Below are positions 1 through 6,886 of a stretch of DNA of 14,324 nucleotides, one piece after another; position 1 is the first letter of the stretch, and the number at the start of each line of letters is the position of its first letter. Made by a program: the position numbers and the translations under genes. The stretch comes from Candidatus Omnitrophota bacterium (GTDB taxonomy: Bacteria; Omnitrophota; Omnitrophia; Omnitrophales; JACQLI01), in assembly GCA_016204125.1 (NCBI GenBank), contig JACQLI010000065.1, forward strand, positions 1-14,324, in the 5' to 3' direction. The notes under the pieces are model-generated. The model saw nothing but the letters and a program-made list of their open reading frames with translations. It was not told the origin of the DNA and did no database searches.

Positions 1-82
1 GTTATAAGTGATAAGTTTTATGTAGGAGTTCGAAAAAAGTATTGAGACCAAACTTATCACTTAAAACTTGAAACTTAAAACT
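1..82. repeat. Inverted array of AGTTTTA-type heptamers in front of argH
   Basis: This leader is built from 7-base units. On the + strand AGTGATA (7-13) and AGTTTTA (14-20) follow a partial unit (1-6). On the - strand, reading from 82 back to 55, the units are AGTTTTA, AGTTTCA, AGTTTTA and AGTGATA, with a degenerate fifth unit at 48-54. The two arms give a perfect 14-bp inverted repeat (5-18 with 50-63) around a 31-base spacer. The right arm runs up to the base before the argH ATG, so it fills the place where a ribosome binding site would be. A TAGGAG at 23-28 lies in the spacer, too far upstream to serve the ATG unless the arms fold. No promoter could be identified with confidence. Function is unknown. 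Confidence 0.8.
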
Positions 83-1483
83 ATGGTCAAGAAACTTTGG
101 GGCGGACGCTTCAAGAAGGATCTGAATTCAACCGTGAAATGTTTCACCTATTCTCTGGCTGTGGATGCTGAGCTTTTTGAAGCAGAAATTGCGGTGAATC
201 AAGCTCATGCGAAGATGCTTGCGCGCGTGGGGCTTATTTCGCATTCAGAAGGAAGCCGTCTTGTTTCAGCGCTTAACCAGATTGCAAAGAAATTCCGTGT
301 CAAAGATCCCCATAAGAGCCCTCTCGCTCCTTACATGAAGGGGATCGAGGACATCCATACCTTTGTTCAGCTTGAGCTCGAAAAAAAGGTGGGCACACTG
401 GCCAAGAGAATCCATACAGGCCGTTCGCGCAATGACCTTGTTGTCACTTCAACCCTTGTTTATCTGAAGAAGAAACTTCCCCAGATAGAGAGCAAAATTG
501 TTGAACTCGAGAGAGCACTCGTCGGTTTTGCCCAAAAAGCGGAAAAGGTGGTAATACCAGGACTGACTCACCTCCAGCGTGCTCAGCCCGTTTTGCTTGC
601 GCATCACCTATTAGCTTACGTGGAGATGCTTGAGCGAGATCGTTCAAGGCTTCAAGGTGCGCTGTCAAGGATGGATCGCCTTCCTCTAGGTGCGGCTGCC
701 CTTGCTGGATCAGGACTTCGCCTTGATCCCAAGTTTGTGGCCAAGGAACTGGGTTTCTCAAATGTGGTTCAGAATAGTCTTGACGCAGTGAGTGACCGTG
801 ACTTTGTCATAGAAACTTTATCCTGCGCGGCCATTCTCTGGGCTCATCTGTCGCGCCTTGCCGAAGATTTTATCCTCTGGACTTCAGAGGCATTCGGCTA
901 TGTGAGTTTGGATGATTCTGTGGCAACGGGATCAAGCCTGATGCCTCAAAAGAAGAATCCCGATGTGTTTGAACTGATAAGGGGGCGTACGGGCGTCATC
1001 TATGGACATCTTTTGTCGTCGCTCACGCTCATCAAGGGGCTACCCTTGTCCTACAACCGTGATTTGCAGGAGGATAAACCCGCTCTTTTCGATACCCTTC
1101 ACAAGACGGCTCTTGCCCTTGGCGTTTTGAGTGTCACTCTTTCGCGAGCTGAAATTTCAAAGGGAGTCGATAATTGGAAAAGGGAGGGAGATTTTCTGTA
1201 CGCGACGGATCTTCTGGAATACTTGATCGAAAAAGGAATTCCTTTCCGCGAAGCGCACGAAACAGTTGGGAAAATTGTTCGTTATGTTCTCGATCAGGAG
1301 AAAAATTTAGGCGAGCTTTCTTTGGAAGAGTTTCAACGGTTCTCTCCCAAATTTTTAAAGGATATTTTTGATCTCTTTGACCCCAAGGCGTCGGTGAGTC
1401 GAAAGAAGACGCCTGGGAGTACGCACCCGCGTGAGGTAAAGAAATGGCTTCAGTTTTGGAAAAAGAAATTAAGAAAGGGATAA
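83..1483 (+). CDS. argH: Argininosuccinate lyase
   Basis: ArgH cleaves argininosuccinate to arginine and fumarate, the last step of arginine synthesis, in the cytoplasm as a homotetramer. The 466-residue product has the usual family length. Visible motifs are WGGRF at residues 6-10, HTGRSRND at 111-118, THLQRAQP at 162-169 (His163 matches the conserved catalytic-region His) and the fumarase/aspartase superfamily signature GSSLMPQKKNP at 283-293, which carries the catalytic serine loop. I chose the ATG at 83, giving MVKKLWGGRF as in relatives. An in-frame TTG at 68 would add five residues read from the heptamer repeats and is less likely. No Shine-Dalgarno sequence lies directly upstream. The 3' end overlaps lysA by 40 bp, suggesting co-translation with the lysine genes. 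Confidence 0.97.
   Translation: MVKKLWGGRFKKDLNSTVKCFTYSLAVDAELFEAEIAVNQAHAKMLARVGLISHSEGSRLVSALNQIAKKFRVKDPHKSPLAPYMKGIEDIHTFVQLELEKKVGTLAKRIHTGRSRNDLVVTSTLVYLKKKLPQIESKIVELERALVGFAQKAEKVVIPGLTHLQRAQPVLLAHHLLAYVEMLERDRSRLQGALSRMDRLPLGAAALAGSGLRLDPKFVAKELGFSNVVQNSLDAVSDRDFVIETLSCAAILWAHLSRLAEDFILWTSEAFGYVSLDDSVATGSSLMPQKKNPDVFELIRGRTGVIYGHLLSSLTLIKGLPLSYNRDLQEDKPALFDTLHKTALALGVLSVTLSRAEISKGVDNWKREGDFLYATDLLEYLIEKGIPFREAHETVGKIVRYVLDQEKNLGELSLEEFQRFSPKFLKDIFDLFDPKASVSRKKTPGSTHPREVKKWLQFWKKKLRKG
1433..1436 (+). promoter_or_regulatory. Ribosome binding site of lysA, inside argH
   Basis: GAGG lies seven bases before the ATG at 1444, within the 3' end of argH. It supports the overlapping start for lysA. 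No ATG, GTG or TTG lies in the lysA frame between the argH stop and the conserved HDFYY segment. Confidence 0.6.
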
Positions 1484-2751
1484 GGCTTCACGACTTTTAC
1501 TATCTCGGCAAGGATCTTTATTGCGAGAAGGTCCGAGTGAGAGAAATTGTCGAATCGGTGGGGACGCCTGTCTATATTTACAGCCACCGAACGATCGTGG
1601 AGCATTACCGTAAACTTGCGAAGGCGTTCCGATCGGTTCGTCCGCTCATTTGTTACTCCATGAAGGCGAATTCGAATCTGGCAATTCTCAAGTCACTTAT
1701 CGCAGAGGGGGCGGGGCTTGATATCGTCTCAGGGGGAGAGCTCTACCGTGCTTTACGGGCAGGATGTGATCCTGCAAAAATTGTCTACGCAGGGGTGGGG
1801 AAGACGAAAGCGGAAATCGAAGAGGCTATCCGAGCTGGAATCTTGCTTTTTAATGTGGAATCCGTTCCTGAGCTCGGGGCTATTCATCGGGTTGCCCAGT
1901 CGTTGAAGAAAAAGGTACAAGTTTCTCTTCGGGTCAATCCTGGTGTGGATCCGAATACCCACGCCTACATCGCAACAGGTAAGGCCGAGAGTAAGTTTGG
2001 TCTTGATCTCGATACCGCACACGCAATCTTTGTGAAGCGAGAAGAGTATCCTTCACTTTCGATCTGCGGTATTCATGTTCACATCGGATCGCAGATTGTA
2101 ACGGGCGAGCCCTTCATCAAGGCGCTTCGCAAAGTGTTGATCTTTATCGCAAGCCTCGAAAAAGAGGGTTATGCGATTCGTTATCTCAATCTGGGGGGTG
2201 GACTTGGGATCATCTATTCGGATGAAAGGCCGCAAACGGCAGATGAGTTTGCAAAGGAACTTCTTCCTCTCATCGGAAAGAAAAAGTTTCGGCTGATTTT
2301 TGAACCAGGAAGATTCATTGTTGGAAATGGCGGAATCCTTGTTACGAAAGTTCTCTACGTGAAACAGACAACTATGAAAAATTTTGCCATTGTCGATGCA
2401 GGGATGAATGATTTGATTCGCCCCACCCTGTATGACTCCCATCATGAGATATGGTCTCTTGAGAAGGATGAAAAGAAGAAGAAATGGGTTTATGATGTGG
2501 TGGGTCCTGTCTGTGAAAGCGGAGATTTTCTGGCCCGCGACAGACATCTTCAAGAAGTCCAGGCAGGCGAACCCCTCGCACTTCTTAGCGCAGGCGCTTA
2601 CGGCTTCTCGATGTCGAGCAATTACAATGCGCGTCCCAGGGCCGCTGAAGTTTTAGTCAAGGGAAAGGAGTATTTTGTGGTCAGAAAGAGGGAAACTTAC
2701 GAAGAGCTGATTCGAGGTGAGAGGATCCCCTCTTTTCTTCAGTCCAAATGA
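1444..2751 (+). CDS. lysA: Diaminopimelate decarboxylase
   Basis: LysA is a PLP enzyme that decarboxylates meso-DAP to L-lysine. The 435-residue product shows the fold-type III barrel motifs in order: YSMKANSN at 71-78 with Lys74 as the PLP Schiff-base lysine, HVHIGSQ at 211-217, the phosphate-binding GGGLG at 251-255, EPGR at 287-290, the active-site CESGD at 357-361 and GAYGFSM at 384-390. The domain start HDFYY at residue 16 matches typical LysA N-termini, so the first 15 residues are an extra lead encoded by the overlap with argH. The stop overlaps the dapF start as ATGA. Length is close to the family norm and nothing is broken. Confidence 0.97.
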   Translation: MASVLEKEIKKGIRLHDFYYLGKDLYCEKVRVREIVESVGTPVYIYSHRTIVEHYRKLAKAFRSVRPLICYSMKANSNLAILKSLIAEGAGLDIVSGGELYRALRAGCDPAKIVYAGVGKTKAEIEEAIRAGILLFNVESVPELGAIHRVAQSLKKKVQVSLRVNPGVDPNTHAYIATGKAESKFGLDLDTAHAIFVKREEYPSLSICGIHVHIGSQIVTGEPFIKALRKVLIFIASLEKEGYAIRYLNLGGGLGIIYSDERPQTADEFAKELLPLIGKKKFRLIFEPGRFIVGNGGILVTKVLYVKQTTMKNFAIVDAGMNDLIRPTLYDSHHEIWSLEKDEKKKKWVYDVVGPVCESGDFLARDRHLQEVQAGEPLALLSAGAYGFSMSSNYNARPRAAEVLVKGKEYFVVRKRETYEELIRGERIPSFLQSK

Positions 2752-3554
2752 AAACCGTTCCTTTTTATAAATTAGTCGCTTCAGGAAACGACTTCGTCGT
2801 CATTGATAATCGGAAAGGGATTGTCAAAAATCCTATTCCCTTTGCCCGAGAGCTTTGTGAAAGGCACACAGGTATTGGCGCAGATGGAGTGCTGCTTATG
2901 GAACGTTCAAAAAAAAGCGACTTTGGGATGCGCATCCTTAATGCGGATGGTTCTGAAGCCGAAGCCTGCGGGAATGGCTTTCGCTGTGTCGCCTTGCTTG
3001 CTCATGAAAGGCTTGGCTTTCCCAAGAAGCAGCGCTTTGAAACGGTCGGCGGTATTATTGATGCAGAGGTTAAAGGAAAAAGAATCAGAGTCCGACTCGC
3101 TACTCCAACAGACTTAGGTGAAAAGGAAGAAATTTTAGTAGGAGGGAGAAAGCTCCACTATCACTTTATCCGTATTGGAAATCCCCATGTGGTCATTTTT
3201 GTCGAAGGGCTTTCCAAAGTGCCTGTTTTCGAGATCGGGAAAGAGGTCCGTTATCATTCCAAGTTTCAATCGGCAGGCACGAATGTGAATTTTGTTGAGG
3301 TGAAGGGATCACAGGCGATCGAGGTAAGGACTTACGAACGAGGGGTAGAAGGAGAGACGCTGGCTTGCGGGACGGGTTCAGCGGCTTCTGCTATTGTGAG
3401 TGTCCATGTTGGTTACGTGAAGCAACCTGTTCAGGTGAAGACAAAAAGCGGAGAGACCCTCGCCCTTGATTTCAAAAAAAATGGGAATCAAATTCAAGAT
3501 GTTTACTTGGAAGGCGAAGCCAGTTTTGTATTTGAAGGAAAATTAGAAAGGTAG
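2748..3554 (+). CDS. dapF: Diaminopimelate epimerase
   Basis: DapF interconverts LL-DAP and meso-DAP without a cofactor, using two cysteines as acid and base. The 268-residue protein has both: Cys74 in ACGNGFRC (73-80) and Cys207 in ACGTGSAA (206-213). The N-terminal segment KLVASGNDF (8-16) and GIGADGVLL (42-50) are also typical, as is IRIGNPHVV (141-149). Its start overlaps the lysA stop (ATGA), the classic arrangement for translational coupling. Its product, meso-DAP, is the LysA substrate and also the peptidoglycan cross-linking residue. Confidence 0.97.
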   Translation: MKTVPFYKLVASGNDFVVIDNRKGIVKNPIPFARELCERHTGIGADGVLLMERSKKSDFGMRILNADGSEAEACGNGFRCVALLAHERLGFPKKQRFETVGGIIDAEVKGKRIRVRLATPTDLGEKEEILVGGRKLHYHFIRIGNPHVVIFVEGLSKVPVFEIGKEVRYHSKFQSAGTNVNFVEVKGSQAIEVRTYERGVEGETLACGTGSAASAIVSVHVGYVKQPVQVKTKSGETLALDFKKNGNQIQDVYLEGEASFVFEGKLER

Positions 3555-3565
3555 AAATAAGGAAA

Positions 3566-4444
3566 ATGGCAAAAGTTCGATTCGAAGGTTCAATGGTTGC
3601 TCTCGTGACACCCTTTCGCAATGGAAAGGTGGACGGACCGCGCCTCCGCCGTTTGCTTGATTTTCATTTGAAGGCGAGAACCGATGTGATAGTCCCTGCG
3701 GGGACTACTGGGGAATCAGCAACTCTTTCCCATGAAGAGCATCGCCATGTGATGTCTCTAGTGGTGGAGTATGTCAATAGAAGAGTTCCTGTGGTCTGTG
3801 GCGCGGGTTCTAATTATACGGAAGAGGCCCTCGGACTCATTCGGTATGCCAAGAAGATCAAAGCAGACGGAGTTCTCGTGGTGACTCCTTACTACAACCG
3901 ACCGACCCAAGAGGGACTTTATCGACACTATTCCTTTCTTGCCAAGAAGGTTGATATTCCGATGATTCTTTATAACGTTCCTGGCCGAACGGGTGTTTCG
4001 ATTGCGCCGCAGACTGTTGCGAGACTTGCCAAGATTCCCAATATCGTAGCGATCAAGGAGGCAAGTGGTAGCCTCGATCAGGTAGATCAAATCCTCCAAC
4101 TCTGTGACATGACAGTACTCTCGGGTGAAGATTCTCTGACCATGCCGATGATGGCCATTGGAGCCAAGGGTGTGATCTCTGTTACTGCGAATGTTGTTCC
4201 TGATCTTATTCGAGAGATGGTTCACACGATGCTGAATGGTGATCTTGAACAGGGAAAGGAACTTCACCATAAGCTTTATCCTCTCTCAAAAACTCTCTTT
4301 ATTGAGACAAATCCCATTCCTGTCAAAACAGCGCTTGGGATGATGAGATTGATTCGGCCCGAGCTTCGTCTTCCTTTGTGTGAAATGGGCGTAGAGAACA
4401 AGAAAAAATTAAAAAAGACATTGAGAGATTTGGAGTTGGTATGA
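3566..4444 (+). CDS. dapA: 4-Hydroxy-tetrahydrodipicolinate synthase
   Basis: DapA condenses pyruvate with aspartate semialdehyde, the committed step of the DAP/lysine pathway. The 292-residue (beta/alpha)8 protein has the expected residues: GTTGE at 46-50 with Thr47 and Thr48, Tyr109-Tyr110 in TPYYNRP, Tyr136 and Arg141 in LYNVPGRTG (135-143), and the Schiff-base Lys164 in VAIKEASG (161-168). An AAGG just before the ATG at 3566 is a close-spaced ribosome site. The gene follows dapF by 11 bp. Its TGA stop overlaps an ATG (ATGA at 4441-4444), as if a coupled gene once began there, but dapB now starts 104 bp later, beyond a repeat element. Confidence 0.97.
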   Translation: MAKVRFEGSMVALVTPFRNGKVDGPRLRRLLDFHLKARTDVIVPAGTTGESATLSHEEHRHVMSLVVEYVNRRVPVVCGAGSNYTEEALGLIRYAKKIKADGVLVVTPYYNRPTQEGLYRHYSFLAKKVDIPMILYNVPGRTGVSIAPQTVARLAKIPNIVAIKEASGSLDQVDQILQLCDMTVLSGEDSLTMPMMAIGAKGVISVTANVVPDLIREMVHTMLNGDLEQGKELHHKLYPLSKTLFIETNPIPVKTALGMMRLIRPELRLPLCEMGVENKKKLKKTLRDLELV

Positions 4445-4463
4445 GAAAACAAGTGGTTGCGAC

Positions 4464-4530
4464 CGTAGGGGCGAACCCCCGTGTTCGCCCGAAAGATAAC
4501 CATGGGCAGACACATAGGTCTGCCCCTACG
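4464..4530. repeat. Double-hairpin interspersed repeat element
   Basis: The element is bounded by a 9-bp inverted repeat, CGTAGGGGC (4464-4472) and GCCCCTACG (4522-4530). Inside are two hairpins of matching build, each with a perfect 8-bp stem and a 6-base loop: GGGCGAAC/GTTCGCCC (4469-4476 with 4483-4490) and GGGCAGAC/GTCTGCCC (4504-4511 with 4518-4525). They are 13 bases apart. The ends can pair with each other or within each hairpin, so alternative folds compete. From memory, GTAGGGGC...GCCCCTAC elements of this kind recur in many environmental bacterial genomes, resembling REP/MITE-type non-autonomous repeats. There is no T-tract, so it is not a standard terminator, though it could lower or pause transcription between dapA and dapB. 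Confidence 0.85.
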
Positions 4531-4533
4531 TTT

Positions 4534-4540
4534 GGAAAGG
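4534..4540 (+). promoter_or_regulatory. Probable ribosome binding site of dapB
   Basis: GGAAAGG lies four bases after the repeat element and eight bases before the dapB ATG. dapB therefore has its own initiation site outside the hairpins. Confidence 0.5.
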
Positions 4541-4548
4541 CCATTTGA

Positions 4549-5304
4549 ATGAAAAAAATTCGTATTGCCGTTGCAGGCGCAAGCGGAAGAATGGGGAGGA
4601 GAATTTTGACTCTAGCTCAGGCTGATCCTGATCTAGAGATTAGCGGAGCTCTGGAGAGAAAAGGCGTCGATGTCTTGGGCGATGATGTGGGATCCCTGAT
4701 TGGCCAAGACCCCATTGGAGTCAAGGTTACTTCAAACCTAGAGGAAGGGTTGGAATCTTCTCAGGTTTTGATCGACTTTACCCACCCCAGTGCGACCGAG
4801 CTGCATATTCAAGCTGCGCTTAAAAATCGTGTAGGTCTCGTCATTGGAACCACGGGAATCCCCAAGAAAACTTTATCGCTTATCAAAAAGGCTTCTGGGC
4901 GGATCCCCATCCTTCAATCTCCCAATATGAGCCCAGGCGTCAATTTTCTATTTGAGCTCGTTACCCTTGCCTCGAAGGTCTTGGCTGAGGGTTATGATAT
5001 CGAAATTACGGAGACTCACCACCGTATGAAGAAAGATGCCCCCAGCGGGACTGCCCTTGAGCTGGCTCGTCTGATTACAGAGGCGAAGAAAGGAACGGTA
5101 CCTATCCATTCCCTTCGAGGCGGGGATGTGGTGGGAGACCATACCGTCTCTTTCTTGGGGGATGGAGAAATCATCGAACTTGTCCATCGGGCAACGTCTC
5201 GGGATGCCTTTGCTAGAGGGGCTCTTCGTGCTGCGAAGTTTGTTGCGAGGCACAAGAGCGGCCTCTATAATATGCGCGATCTCTTAAAAAGCATAAACGC
5301 ATAA
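4549..5304 (+). CDS. dapB: 4-Hydroxy-tetrahydrodipicolinate reductase
   Basis: DapB reduces the DapA product with NAD(P)H to tetrahydrodipicolinate. The 251-residue protein begins with a Rossmann strand and the dinucleotide loop GASGRMG at 10-16, has GTTG at 100-103, and carries the catalytic motif ETHHRMKKDAPSGTA at 155-169, where His158 and Lys162 correspond to the conserved proton donor and substrate-binding lysine. Length is slightly short of the E. coli enzyme (273) but usual for the family. The C-terminal GLYNMRDLL segment (238-246) is typical. The next gene starts 14 bp after the stop, so it is probably co-transcribed although it encodes an envelope protein. Confidence 0.97.
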   Translation: MKKIRIAVAGASGRMGRRILTLAQADPDLEISGALERKGVDVLGDDVGSLIGQDPIGVKVTSNLEEGLESSQVLIDFTHPSATELHIQAALKNRVGLVIGTTGIPKKTLSLIKKASGRIPILQSPNMSPGVNFLFELVTLASKVLAEGYDIEITETHHRMKKDAPSGTALELARLITEAKKGTVPIHSLRGGDVVGDHTVSFLGDGEIIELVHRATSRDAFARGALRAAKFVARHKSGLYNMRDLLKSINA

Positions 5305-5318
5305 CCCGACGGGGGACA

Positions 5319-6869
5319 ATGCAGGTCTTCGCCAGACGGCTTATCCTGAGTCTATTTTTGTTGGCTTTACCGATTTCTCTCTTTGCTCAGGAACCTTCGT
5401 CGACTGAATCCCCAGCCGACTTCCTCTTCCGCGATCAGTTTTATCTCAGTCCTTCCCAGAAGATCAGGCATAACACCTATCAGGCAGATGACTTCCTTTT
5501 GGTTCAGCAGGCCTCTCCCGACTGGAATTCAGACGTCGCTATTGTAAGCGGTTTTGGTTCAAAGGTGTTACGCACCAAGGTGCTTAAAGATACCCACTCC
5601 GTCGATGAGGCGAAGGAATGGATTCGTTCGAAGAAAAAGGAACTCCCATTTGAAGGTGTTTCTGTTGTTGAAGTCCCTATTCCTTTATCTGATGGAAAGG
5701 TTCAGCCCTTCTACTGGGTGGGAAACAAGGGATTTGGGTCAATGGATGAGGCCCAAGCCGAGATTGTTATGGCCAAATCACTGATTGAAGCACAGGGTGG
5801 AGATTTCCAGCGTGCCGTTCAACTTGCTCAGGAATTCGTCGAACCCGAGGCCCCGCCTTCTATCGAGATCAAAACACGAGCACAGTTTCAAAAAGAAGAA
5901 GAGATCGCACTCAAGTGGGCAGATCAACTGGATATTGGCGAAGATCTTTACGGACCTTTTCAGGGAGTTGCGGCTGGCGAAAAAATCCTTTACCAATCTT
6001 TTGGAGAGACAACCTGGCGCAGCACGAACTTAGACGAGAGAAGATTCAATTCCCAAGTTGGCTTTTGGAGCAATCGAATCGTTTTTAAAGGGATTCGGTT
6101 TCCCATCAATACCATCGACCCCTTTGTGGAAGTGACAGCCGCTTTGGAATCAACAGGAAATGATGGGGGGAGCCAGCTTGATACAAGCGTTGGATTTGAA
6201 TGGAGGCCCTTAGAAAAGAATGCCTGGCTTGATAATTTCAGGCCATGGGGGATTCCGCTTCTCGTTTGGGCGAAGAATTATCGATTCTTTGTCCAATACT
6301 TTGACCGAAGAAACCTCAAGGATGAAATTGCGAACATCCGCGACTTTGATTTTCGAGCAGGTATCAGCATTTTTTATGAATGGGGCATCGATCTCCCGTC
6401 TGTTGGCCAAAAGCCTGGCAGAAGTTTTATTGACCTCTTAACTTATTACGCATGGGGAGAATATTTCGGAGAATATGGTTGGCGGGACACCAATTTCACA
6501 GCCGAGGAAGATTTTGATGCCTTTCTCTTAGACACCTCTCTCATACTAGGGCTCAAGACCCCTGGCATACCCCTTCCCTCCAATCCTATTAATGATGAGC
6601 TCGTGCTTATGCCTTATCTTCGCCTTGCATTGACGCAAAACACGCGGCTTTCTAATCCGTCTGACAACAAATATTTTATCGCAGTGGGTCTCAGGTGGAT
6701 GCCTTTTCGAGCTTACCGATTTCAAAATAACGAATGGCTTTTTAAAACTAAATTGTTTGTGGAATACCTTGGAATTGGAAAGGTTCAAAATCTCAAACAG
6801 GACGACTCAAGGCCCTTGCCTGACGAAGACTGGAGAATAGGAGTCGCCTTTTCACTCAGACGCTTCTGA
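5319..6869 (+). CDS. Exported protein with probable C-terminal outer-membrane beta-barrel
   Basis: Not recognised at family level. The 516-residue product starts with a signal peptide (basic ARR, hydrophobic core 8-22, cleavage probably after Ala23). Residues 24-200 form a soluble mixed region with two segments, VDEAKEWI (95-102) and MDEAQAEI (142-149), reminiscent of SPOR-like units. From about 215 to the end, alternating aromatic/polar strands and short turns suggest a beta-barrel. The last residues, VAFSLRRF, end in Phe as expected of a BAM targeting signal. A loose resemblance to the C-terminal part of phage N4 adsorption protein NfrA is only an impression. A G-rich stretch (5311-5315) may be the ribosome site. 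The gene lies 14 bp after dapB and 17 bp before the giant protein gene, suggesting joint expression. Confidence 0.8.
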   Translation: MQVFARRLILSLFLLALPISLFAQEPSSTESPADFLFRDQFYLSPSQKIRHNTYQADDFLLVQQASPDWNSDVAIVSGFGSKVLRTKVLKDTHSVDEAKEWIRSKKKELPFEGVSVVEVPIPLSDGKVQPFYWVGNKGFGSMDEAQAEIVMAKSLIEAQGGDFQRAVQLAQEFVEPEAPPSIEIKTRAQFQKEEEIALKWADQLDIGEDLYGPFQGVAAGEKILYQSFGETTWRSTNLDERRFNSQVGFWSNRIVFKGIRFPINTIDPFVEVTAALESTGNDGGSQLDTSVGFEWRPLEKNAWLDNFRPWGIPLLVWAKNYRFFVQYFDRRNLKDEIANIRDFDFRAGISIFYEWGIDLPSVGQKPGRSFIDLLTYYAWGEYFGEYGWRDTNFTAEEDFDAFLLDTSLILGLKTPGIPLPSNPINDELVLMPYLRLALTQNTRLSNPSDNKYFIAVGLRWMPFRAYRFQNNEWLFKTKLFVEYLGIGKVQNLKQDDSRPLPDEDWRIGVAFSLRRF

Positions 6870-6886
6870 TTTTTACAAAACATACC

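Larger units (their letters stand above)
4441..4548 (+). other. 36-codon open frame bridging dapA and dapB
   Basis: An ATG overlapping the dapA stop opens a frame of 35 sense codons that ends with TGA at 4546-4548, directly abutting the dapB ATG at 4549. Codons 9-30 are the double-hairpin repeat read through in frame, giving a proline- and arginine-rich peptide of low credibility as a protein (for example GANPRVRP and THRSAPT). Peptides of this type are commonly mis-annotated from such repeats. It may still matter as a path that lets ribosomes run from dapA to dapB. I do not claim a functional product. Confidence 0.3.

Noticed and set aside
68..82. TTG start adding five residues to argH
   Set aside because: The extra residues are read from the heptamer repeats, and the ATG at 83 gives the family-typical N-terminus.
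1..82. CRISPR array or phage attachment site
   Set aside because: The units are only 7 bases, contiguous and inverted, with no spacers and no integrase gene nearby.
2053..2553. Minus-strand open frame of 166 codons inside lysA
   Set aside because: It is fully antisense to a gene with intact catalytic motifs and shows no domain or ribosome site of its own.
3758..4270. Minus-strand open frame of 170 codons inside dapA
   Set aside because: It is a shadow of dapA with a low-complexity His/Asn/Arg-rich translation.
4464..4530. Rho-independent terminator between dapA and dapB
   Set aside because: The hairpins are stable but no run of T follows on either strand, and dapB continues the same pathway.
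4276..4544. Two minus-strand open frames of 79 and 73 codons across the dapA end and the repeat
   Set aside because: They are antisense to dapA and the palindromic repeat. Phrases such as VGADLCVCP are typical spurious translations of this repeat type.
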